From the NCBI GenBank assembly GCA_021735105.1, contig JAIPHS010000030.1, forward strand, positions 1 through 9,175: DNA of 9,175 nucleotides. The letters run 5' to 3'. Positions 1 to 4,679 of this stretch are shown here, piece by piece. Origin of the DNA: Candidatus Omnitrophota bacterium. Its GTDB lineage: Bacteria; Omnitrophota; Gorgyraeia; Duberdicusellales; 4484-171. A program made the translations under genes and the position numbers. The stretch's first letter is position 1. The number at the start of each line of letters is the position of its first letter. Under the pieces are notes generated by a model, which had not been told where the DNA came from, did no database searches, and saw nothing but the letters and a program-made list of their open reading frames with translations.

Positions 1-468
1 ATCTTTTAGAAAAACTTTTTTCAGCAAAAAATTAATACCTGTAGTTAGTTTGACCAAAGGATAAAATAAAATTTCAAAAAATCTTATTAAACCTACTGTC
101 TTACAACTAAAATCTTCTCTATAAATTCTTCCTACATTTTTAGGTACTAAATCAGCAAAAATCACTACAAGTGGAGTAAAAAAAATAGTTGTCCAAAGGC
201 CACTTTTTTCTACGTCTAAATTTATTAATATAAAGGTAAGAAAACTTGCACTTAAAACATTCGATAAGTTAACACCAATAAGAATAGTCGTTAATAATTT
301 ATCAGGATGAACTAGATAGTCATAAGCCCAGCTAGCTCCTTTTTGATTTCTTTCTTTTTTGTGCTGCAGGCTAATTCGGCTTGAAGAAATAAAGCCAATT
401 TCTGAAGCAGAAAAAAATCCAGACAAAATAAAAAAAATAAGAGAAATTATTATATATAGATAAATCAT
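1..468 (-). CDS. CNNM/CorC-HlyC family membrane protein, paralogue 1 (3' part outside window)
   Basis: The 156 codons read from ATG at 468 to the window edge without a stop, so the C-terminal part is missing. The protein opens with a hydrophobic segment (residues 1-18) followed by GFFSASE (17-23), the hallmark of the CNNM transmembrane domain, and continues with the HPDKLLTTILIGVNLSNVL stretch and ADLVPK (105-110), which corresponds to GEIFPK in the upstream paralogue. CNNM/CorC proteins are inner-membrane transporters or regulators linked to Mg2+, Co2+ or Na+ efflux. The CBS pair and CorC_HlyC domain expected after the membrane domain would lie beyond position 1. A possible ribosome binding site AGGCGA sits about 5 nt before the ATG. 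It follows a full CNNM gene after a 96-nt spacer, so the two are probably cotranscribed tandem paralogues. The family call is firm; the transported ion is not known. Confidence 0.9.
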   Translation of the reverse strand, partial: MIYLYIIISLIFFILSGFFSASEIGFISSSRISLQHKKERNQKGASWAYDYLVHPDKLLTTILIGVNLSNVLSASFLTFILINLDVEKSGLWTTIFFTPLVVIFADLVPKNVGRIYREDFSCKTVGLIRFFEILFYPLVKLTTGINFLLKKVFLKD

Positions 469-497
469 TTTTTATCGCCTATTATTTACTTGAAAGC

Positions 498-556
498 CTC
501 CAGTCTCCAAGTCTCCAGTAATATTTACTGGAAACTGACAACTGGTAACTGGAAAC
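498..556. repeat. degenerate heptamer repeat with inverted halves (CTCCAGT / ACTGGAA)
   Basis: On the plus strand the left half reads CTCCAGT, CTCCAAGT, CTCCAGT (498-519). After AATATTT the right half reads ACTGGAA, ACTGACA, ACTGGTA, ACTGGAA (527-554) at an exact 7-nt period. The halves are inverted relative to each other, so positions 510-521 and 525-536 form a 12-bp stem with one mismatch around a TAT loop. It fills most of the spacer between the two CNNM genes. No T-run follows on the transcript strand, so it does not look like an ordinary intrinsic terminator. Confidence 0.75.
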
Positions 557-564
557 GCATTGGC

Positions 565-1815
565 TCACTCCGCATCCTGCACCGTCGCAATTACAGCTAC
601 AATTCGCCTTACAGTGGCTCTTTCAATCTCAAACTCAACCCTTTTCTGCTGGTCAGCAGAACTTTTAGAGACATCAAACCTAAACTTCTCTCCTGTCTTA
701 GGAATTCTTTCAGCTTTTGATAACAAAAAACCGGCAACAGTATCTTCATCTTCAGAAATATCTAAATCTAGTTCAATGTTAACTGTTTTTATCGGAGTTT
801 TACCATAAATCCGCCAACTATTTTGACTAACCTTTGCAACTGGTTCTTGAACAGTTTCAAATTCATCGTAAATTTCTCCAAATATCTCCTCAGCTACATC
901 TTCTAAAGTGATTATTCCTTCAGTTCCTCCATATTCATCTAAAACTACAGCAATATTAGTTTTTTCCTTTAAAAACAACTTTAATATATCATCAATTTTT
1001 TTGCTTTCCGGAATAAAGATAGGTTCTTTTAAAAAATTCCGCCAGTTTTGCCCAGGATTAAGAAATATATCCTTTGTATACACTATACCCTTAATCTGGT
1101 CTAAAGATTCTTGATAAACCGGTAGTTTAGAATGTTTTGCTTTACCTAATAAATCTATAACCTCTTCTTGAGAAGAACTTATCTCTATCCCTTTGGTATC
1201 AACCCTAGCAGTTAAAATTTCTCCGGCATCAGTTTCTTTAAACTCCAATACATATGAGATCATCTCTTCTTCTTGCTGAGATATATGCCCACCTTTTTTG
1301 CTTAACAAAAGAGCTGTCTTAAGCTCTTGATCACCAGCAGTCTTTTTTTTAGGAATTTTTATTAACAAGTTAGAAAAATAGTTTACTACTTTTTCAATCG
1401 CAACTATTAAAGGGAAAAATATTTTAGAAAATATATTTAATACTGATGAAGCTAGTAGAGAAAATTCTTTGGCAGCATAAATTGCAAATACTTTAGGAAA
1501 AATTTCTCCAAAAAAAAGTATAATTAAACCACTAAACACAATTGCCAGTATTAAGCCTTTGGATCCAAAAAACTTTACAAAAAAAGCAGTAGATAAAGAT
1601 GATATTCCAATATTAAATAAAAGATTGCCAAAAACAATTGCTGAAAGTAAGCGGGTAGGCCTCTGGAGTAGTTTTTTTATAGTCTGAGCCCGCTTATACT
1701 TTTGTTTTAAGTTGCGCAAGGTTAATTTACTTAAAGAAAAGATTGCGGTTTCTGAAGCAGAAAAAAAAGCAGAAAGCCCTAATAATGTAACAATAACTAA
1801 AATATTATATCCCAT
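565..1815 (-). CDS. CNNM/CorC-HlyC family transporter with CBS pair, paralogue 2
   Basis: A complete 416-residue protein with the standard domain order: a CNNM transmembrane domain (about 1-155) carrying FFSASE (17-22) and GEIFPK (103-108); a CBS pair (about 200-320) ending in the signature VLDEYGGTEGIITLEDV plus the EEIFGEIYDEF segment (291-319); and a C-terminal CorC_HlyC domain (about 330-412). Such proteins, often labelled hemolysin C or CorC, are inner-membrane Mg2+/Co2+ or Na+-coupled efflux proteins whose CBS domains bind nucleotide. The MTPR motif common at the start of the CBS pair reads LTAR here (201-204). Its ATG overlaps the TAA of the VIT1-type gene (TAATG), which implies translational coupling and explains the weak ribosome binding site. 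The hemolysin name is historical; nothing here indicates a toxin. The ion cannot be told from sequence. Confidence 0.95.
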   Translation of the reverse strand: MGYNILVIVTLLGLSAFFSASETAIFSLSKLTLRNLKQKYKRAQTIKKLLQRPTRLLSAIVFGNLLFNIGISSLSTAFFVKFFGSKGLILAIVFSGLIILFFGEIFPKVFAIYAAKEFSLLASSVLNIFSKIFFPLIVAIEKVVNYFSNLLIKIPKKKTAGDQELKTALLLSKKGGHISQQEEEMISYVLEFKETDAGEILTARVDTKGIEISSSQEEVIDLLGKAKHSKLPVYQESLDQIKGIVYTKDIFLNPGQNWRNFLKEPIFIPESKKIDDILKLFLKEKTNIAVVLDEYGGTEGIITLEDVAEEIFGEIYDEFETVQEPVAKVSQNSWRIYGKTPIKTVNIELDLDISEDEDTVAGFLLSKAERIPKTGEKFRFDVSKSSADQQKRVEFEIERATVRRIVAVIATVQDAE

Positions 1816-2690
1816 TACCCTATATCAATACCAAAAATTTTTCTAATTATAATTCCAATAAAAAAGTTTATCCCGGCGATTGAAAGACTTAAAGTTGCCA
1901 TCTCCCAAAATCTTTTCTTCAAACTAAACCCTTTAGCAACTGAAGTATAAAAAGTAAATAAAAGGATTACAAACAAAGCAACGCTAATTGTAACCCCCAG
2001 GCAAATAAAAACATTTGAAAATATAAAGTAAGGGAAAATTAAAAATATTACCGTCAATATATAAGCAATACCTGTATAAATACTTGCTTTATATGGATTT
2101 TTACCAATTGCTTCTTCTTTTGTAGAAAGATACTCTGAGACAGCCATAGACATTGCTGCAGCAACCCCTGTAATTAAACCTACTATTGCTACCAATTTCG
2201 TATTTTGTAAAGCAAAGGTAAACCCAGCTAAAGCAGCAGTAAGCTCCACTAAAGCATCATTTAAGCCTAAAACAACTGATCCGGCATAATCAAGACGTTC
2301 CTCATTTATTAAATCAACTAACTCTTGTTCATGCCTTTTTTCGTCAGCAACAATCTCATCAGCCCCTTTAATTTTTTTTTCCAAAACAGTATATGATTTC
2401 TGGGCAAAATTTTCGCCTTTTTCCATTAATTTTACCCCAAAAGTAAGGCCAAAAACCTTTGCCAAATAAACATAAAAATGTATTTTAAACTTATCAGGTT
2501 TTACTTCTTGTTTAGTTAAATTTTTCCAAAAATTATAGTGCCTCAACTCCTCTTGGGAAATATTTTCTAAAATATCTGCATTTTTTCTATCCCTTATAGC
2601 TTGAGCTAAAGTCTTATAGATATGATATTCAGTTATTTCAGATTTCTGTGCAGATAAAATATCTTTTTTTAAAACTGGATCTATCTTCAT
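1815..2690 (-). CDS. mbfA: rubrerythrin-VIT1 fusion, MbfA-type iron/manganese transporter
   Basis: A 291-residue protein joining two domains. Residues about 8-130 form a ferritin-like/rubrerythrin domain with di-iron ligand candidates E18, ELRH (48-51), E90 or E93, and EKRH (117-120), i.e. the two ExxH motifs. Residues about 135-290 form a CCC1/VIT1 membrane domain with GLNDALVELTAALAGF (142-157) and AMSMAVSEYLSTKEE (179-193), followed by two pairs of hydrophobic segments. In rhizobia this architecture is membrane-bound ferritin A, which exports iron. The likely role here is export of Fe2+ or Mn2+ across the inner membrane, with the ferritin-like domain sensing or oxidising the metal on the cytoplasmic side. 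The start at 2690 has AGGCG 8 nt upstream and lies 2 nt after the previous stop. It overlaps the next CNNM gene by 1 nt. The symbol is assigned by architecture, not by tested orthology. Confidence 0.88.
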   Translation of the reverse strand: MKIDPVLKKDILSAQKSEITEYHIYKTLAQAIRDRKNADILENISQEELRHYNFWKNLTKQEVKPDKFKIHFYVYLAKVFGLTFGVKLMEKGENFAQKSYTVLEKKIKGADEIVADEKRHEQELVDLINEERLDYAGSVVLGLNDALVELTAALAGFTFALQNTKLVAIVGLITGVAAAMSMAVSEYLSTKEEAIGKNPYKASIYTGIAYILTVIFLIFPYFIFSNVFICLGVTISVALFVILLFTFYTSVAKGFSLKKRFWEMATLSLSIAGINFFIGIIIRKIFGIDIG

Positions 2691-2692
2691 GA

Positions 2693-3172
2693 TTAATCGC
2701 CTAAAACTGACCCTTTAAGGTGTGTAGGGGTTAAGTCGATAATTTGATCTACTCTCATTTCAATCAAATACTCTGGCTGAGAGAACTTAGACTCAGGATG
2801 TTTAGTTGACCCTCTATCTTTTTTAACATTTTTTATCACTCTTTTTGAGATTCTTTCAACTAACTTTTTCTCCCATTGTTTAATTATACTTTCTTTTATT
2901 TTGCTTCTCTTTACAATTTTAGTTTTCCCTTTTAGAGAAAAACCAATAAATTGATCTTCATCTATAGCAGTTATGGTAATATTAGGATCTCTTTGTAAGT
3001 TAATATAAGTGACTCTTTTATAAAGATCTATTAAGTATACCCTTCCTTCCTCTTTTACATCGACCACACCCTTAGCAGAACAATGGATTCCCCCGTCTCT
3101 ATCAAGAGTAGAAACTATTACAAATCCGTGTTCCTTTAGTAATTTAGCTACTTTATCTGGAATCTCTTTCAT
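2693..3172 (-). CDS. pyridoxamine 5'-phosphate oxidase-like split-barrel protein
   Basis: A 159-residue cytoplasmic protein from the ATG at 3172. Residues about 12-90 match the putative PNPOx family of flavin-binding split barrels: a helix (PDKVAKLLKEHG), a strand STLDRDGGIHCSAKGVVDV, then RVYLIDLYKRVTYINLQRDPNITITAID. This family binds FMN, F420 or haem and includes many small uncharacterised reductases; real PNPOx activity is not implied. The tail (100-159) is basic and ends EYLIEMRVDQIIDL, a common closing strand. A GTG at 3196 would add eight residues, but that GTG lies inside the perfect palindrome 3188-3212 and has no ribosome binding site, so the ATG is preferred, although it too lacks a clear one. 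It lies 2 nt before the MbfA-type gene, which suggests a redox role tied to metal handling; that link is inference. Confidence 0.8.
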   Translation of the reverse strand: MKEIPDKVAKLLKEHGFVIVSTLDRDGGIHCSAKGVVDVKEEGRVYLIDLYKRVTYINLQRDPNITITAIDEDQFIGFSLKGKTKIVKRSKIKESIIKQWEKKLVERISKRVIKNVKKDRGSTKHPESKFSQPEYLIEMRVDQIIDLTPTHLKGSVLGD

Positions 3173-3187
3173 AATTAACTTTTTACC

Positions 3188-3212
3188 ACTGTGCACACCG
3201 GGTGTGCACAGT
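3188..3212. repeat. 25-nt perfect palindrome with 12-bp arms
   Basis: ACTGTGCACACC (3188-3199), a single central G (3200), then GGTGTGCACAGT (3201-3212) form a perfect inverted repeat. It starts 5 nt after the lipoprotein stop codon and ends 15 nt before the preferred ATG of the PNPOx-like gene. As RNA it would fold into a GC-rich hairpin; as DNA it could be a two-fold symmetric operator. No U-run follows, so a classical terminator is unlikely. Possible roles are an mRNA-processing or stability hairpin, a protein-binding site, or an inserted mobile repeat. Confidence 0.85.
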
Positions 3213-3217
3213 TTAGG

Positions 3218-3406
3218 TTATCTATCGTAAGGATTGGGTTGTTCTTTGCCAGTATCAGAATAGCCTTCTCCAGCACCTTCAGAAAGGCCACCCATAGTAT
3301 CCATTGTTTTACCTACAGGTTTGCCAACTTCTTTTGCTCCCTCTTTTACCTTCGCACAACCAATTAAAGTAAAAACACTAACCAACAAAACAAACAATAA
3401 TCTCAT
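3218..3406 (-). CDS. small lipoprotein, 62 residues
   Basis: Starting at the ATG at 3406, the protein has a typical lipoprotein signal peptide (residues 1-16, hydrophobic LLFVLLVSVFTLI) with lipobox LIGC, giving lipid-modified Cys17 and a mature chain of only 46 residues. The mature part is hydrophilic and rich in Gly, Lys and Glu (CAKVKEGAKEVGKPVGK), with the end QPNPYDR; it has no domain I can name. GGGAGGA lies about 5 nt upstream of this ATG, which decides the start over a TTG codon at 3424. It is the first gene of the presumed metal-handling operon. The overall look recalls small entericidin-like lipoproteins, but the similarity is too slight to name it. The membrane it resides in cannot be determined. 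Confidence 0.78.
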   Translation of the reverse strand: MRLLFVLLVSVFTLIGCAKVKEGAKEVGKPVGKTMDTMGGLSEGAGEGYSDTGKEQPNPYDR

Positions 3407-3410
3407 ACTT

Positions 3411-3417
3411 TCCTCCC
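3411..3417 (-). promoter_or_regulatory. ribosome binding site of the small lipoprotein gene
   Basis: On the minus strand GGGAGGA lies 4 nt before the ATG at 3406. It fixes the start at residue Met7 of the longer reading frame, which otherwise could begin at a TTG at 3424. Confidence 0.8.
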
Positions 3418-3451
3418 TTATCAACTAGCTTTTTATAGAGTGTCCCCAAAA

Positions 3452-3494
3452 CCTCTTTTCCAGACGTCCTACTTTTAACAAAAAGAGGACGTCT
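3452..3494 (-). promoter_or_regulatory. leader with two mutually exclusive hairpins
   Basis: On the minus strand AGACGTCCT (3494-3486) pairs perfectly with AGGACGTCT (3470-3462). The stem extends inward as CTTTT/AAAAG across one bulged T, with a TGTT loop. A competing 8-bp stem pairs CCTCTTTT (3488-3481) with AAAAGAGG (3459-3452), and the second arm is followed at once by TTTT. The two folds share bases, so only one can form at a time. This is the layout of an attenuator or ligand-sensing leader, ahead of the lipoprotein-PNPOx-MbfA-CNNM genes. The pairing is seen directly; the regulatory role is inferred. Confidence 0.5.
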
Positions 3495-3501
3495 ACTACC
3501 C

Positions 3502-3562
3502 TTCGAATTTGCGAATTAGTATAAATTTATTCGTATATTCGTAAAAAATTCGTACATTCGTT
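3502..3562. repeat. degenerate ATTCGT repeat block
   Basis: ATTCGT occurs at 3529, 3537, 3548 and 3556 (spacings 8, 11 and 8 nt), preceded by the related words TTCGAATT and TGCGAATT from about 3502. The block fills much of the spacer between the CsgG-like gene and the lipoprotein gene and overlaps the proposed promoter at 3518-3545. Confidence 0.65.
3518..3545 (-). promoter_or_regulatory. possible sigma-70 promoter of the lipoprotein/metal operon
   Basis: On the minus strand TTTACG (3545-3540) and TATACT (3523-3518) are separated by 16 nt. This would start transcription near 3510 and give a leader of about 105 nt containing the hairpin pair. The AT-rich repeat background makes chance matches easy. 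Confidence 0.3.
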
Positions 3563-3587
3563 GATAGAAATCGGTTTCTAGTTCGAT

Positions 3588-4499
3588 TTACTTAAGTACT
3601 AAATCCGACCTCTGAATCGCCGACGTATCCCCCATCACCACTTTTGCCTTTGAATATTTAGGATAAACTTCCGTAACTTGGATATCTGCTATCTTTTTAT
3701 TTTCTGAACCTAACTCAATGCCAGTTTCCGGATCAGTCAAACTTTCCCCTTTGCGCCAAACTGCAAAAGTCATTCCGGAATCTATTCCTGCATTTGAACC
3801 AGAGTTAATATAAACCAACCCATCTTTTACTGTCACCACTCTCCCTTTCCAGGGCATACCGGAAAGCTCCCTCGCTATATAATCTACTGCTCTGTCAATT
3901 GCAATTTGAGTCGCCTTGCCTAAAGGAGTTTTTTTAAAGCTTGATGTTCCAATACTAAAAGAACCACTGTAGCCAATGCTAAAACCGCCGGCTTCAGCTT
4001 TTCCCTCTACTCTTTTTGAATCCAGAACTTCTCCAGTTGTTGAATCAATAATTTGAATAATCGTTGCAATATGAGCAGTTGATTTAGAACCTCCGATACT
4101 TACTCCAGCGATGCTTAAACCCTGTGAACCGCCTTCTGTGCCTTTTTGAAATTCAGTAATTTTACCGGTAACTAAAATCTGAGCTGGAATAGCTTTACCT
4201 TTCTTGGCAGTCAAAGATTTCGCCATACGGCCTGAGGCAGCTAAATCTTGCTCGCCAAATACTTTAGCAAGCTCTGTTCTCGACAAAACAGTAAATTTAC
4301 CCGATTGAATTAAAGCATCAGTCAATTGAGTTGTAAAATCATCACCTAAATTAATATAGCTACGTAGTCCTGAAGCATTTTCAAAACCAACAACTGCAAC
4401 CGTTTTTTTTGGCCCGTTTAAATCTTTTGCAAAAACTATACCTGTTGATATTGCTACAATAAGCAAAAACAGACTAAAAAAACCAATAAACTTTCTCAT
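3588..4499 (-). CDS. CsgG-family periplasmic protein with FlgT-like C-terminal domain
   Basis: 303 residues. A signal peptide (1-24) ends IVFA before KD, so the protein is exported. Residues about 30-210 match the CsgG family: TVAVVGFEN (33-41), TTQLTDALIQSGKFTVLSR (56-74), ILVTGKITEF (108-117) and a strand-rich region with IIQIIDSTTGEVLDSKRVEGKA. Residues 217-300 resemble a FlgT C-terminal domain (WKGRVVTVKDGLVYINSGS, then AGIDSGMTFAVWRKG), seen in flagellar and other CsgG-related periplasmic proteins. Unlike Escherichia coli CsgG it has no lipobox cysteine, and no curli genes are nearby, so it is probably a soluble or outer-membrane-associated assembly factor and not a curli pore. A strong AGGAGG lies 6 nt before the ATG, with a promoter further upstream. 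The family is clear; the client is unknown. Confidence 0.88.
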   Translation of the reverse strand: MRKFIGFFSLFLLIVAISTGIVFAKDLNGPKKTVAVVGFENASGLRSYINLGDDFTTQLTDALIQSGKFTVLSRTELAKVFGEQDLAASGRMAKSLTAKKGKAIPAQILVTGKITEFQKGTEGGSQGLSIAGVSIGGSKSTAHIATIIQIIDSTTGEVLDSKRVEGKAEAGGFSIGYSGSFSIGTSSFKKTPLGKATQIAIDRAVDYIARELSGMPWKGRVVTVKDGLVYINSGSNAGIDSGMTFAVWRKGESLTDPETGIELGSENKKIADIQVTEVYPKYSKAKVVMGDTSAIQRSDLVLK

Positions 4500-4505
4500 T
4501 TCAAG

Positions 4506-4511
4506 CCTCCT
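4506..4511 (-). promoter_or_regulatory. strong ribosome binding site of the CsgG-like gene
   Basis: A perfect AGGAGG on the minus strand with 6 nt to the ATG at 4499. It is the strongest such site in the window, consistent with a separately expressed gene. Confidence 0.85.
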
Positions 4512-4543
4512 TTTTATTTCTAAATTTTAGCTATATATCATTA

Positions 4544-4570
4544 TTTCGGGTTTCGATATTCGTATTTCGA
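4544..4570. repeat. heptamer tandem repeat (TTTCGNN)
   Basis: TTTCGGG, TTTCGAT, ATTCGTA and TTTCGAA follow each other at 4544, 4551, 4558 and 4565 with an exact 7-nt period. The block lies in the presumed 5' untranslated region of the CsgG-like gene, between its promoter and ribosome binding site. Confidence 0.75.
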
Positions 4571-4585
4571 ATTTTTATATTTTAT

Positions 4586-4613
4586 ATTATAAATGAAATA
4601 TACCTCTATACAA
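4586..4613 (-). promoter_or_regulatory. sigma-70-like promoter of the CsgG-like gene
   Basis: On the minus strand a perfect TATAAT (4591-4586) is preceded by TTGTAT (4613-4608) with a 16-nt spacer; TTGTTG at 4616-4611 is an alternative at 19 nt. It lies after the end of the phosphatase operon and about 90 nt upstream of the ATG. Confidence 0.45.
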
Positions 4614-4622
4614 CAATTTTTA

Positions 4623-4640
4623 CCCACCCTTGCCCCTCCC
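4623..4640 (-). other. G-quadruplex motif downstream of the phosphatase gene
   Basis: On the minus strand the 18-nt stretch GGGAGGGGCAAGGGTGGG has four G-tracts separated by loops of 1, 3-4 and 1 nt, which fits the classical G-quadruplex pattern with very short loops. It is on the transcript strand, directly after a hairpin and about 40 nt past the stop codon. In AT-rich DNA such a motif is unlikely by chance. Whether it folds in vivo is not known. Confidence 0.65.
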
Positions 4641-4641
4641 G

Positions 4642-4672
4642 ACCATTTCCCACCTTCGAGGTGGGAATTGGT
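4642..4672 (-). terminator. stable hairpin at the end of the envelope operon
   Basis: TTCCCACCT (4647-4655) and AGGTGGGAA (4659-4667) form a perfect 9-bp stem around TCG, extended by a further 4 bp (4642-4645 with 4669-4672) after one mismatch. It begins 8 nt beyond the stop codon of the CHASE2-phosphatase gene. The position suits a transcription terminator or 3'-end-protecting hairpin, but the next bases on the transcript are G-rich, not a U-run. Confidence 0.5.
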
Positions 4673-4679
4673 TAACCTG

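Noticed and set aside
498..556. CRISPR array or intrinsic terminator in the spacer between the CNNM genes
   Set aside because: The units are 7 nt with no unique spacers, and the hairpin is not followed by a U-run on the transcript strand.
490..808. Two overlapping plus-strand reading frames of about 80 codons
   Set aside because: They lie opposite the end of a clear CNNM gene and its repeat spacer, lack domain character and ribosome binding sites, and mirror the minus-strand coding.
908..1114. Plus-strand reading frame of 68 codons
   Set aside because: It is antisense to the CBS region of the CNNM gene and has no family features.
565..1815. Hemolysin toxin function suggested by the HlyC-type family name
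   Set aside because: The domain order is that of CNNM/CorC ion transport proteins, and the toxin label in this family is historical.
3173..3196. GTG start for the PNPOx-like protein
   Set aside because: The GTG lies inside the palindrome and lacks a ribosome binding site; the added eight residues are not part of the family domain.
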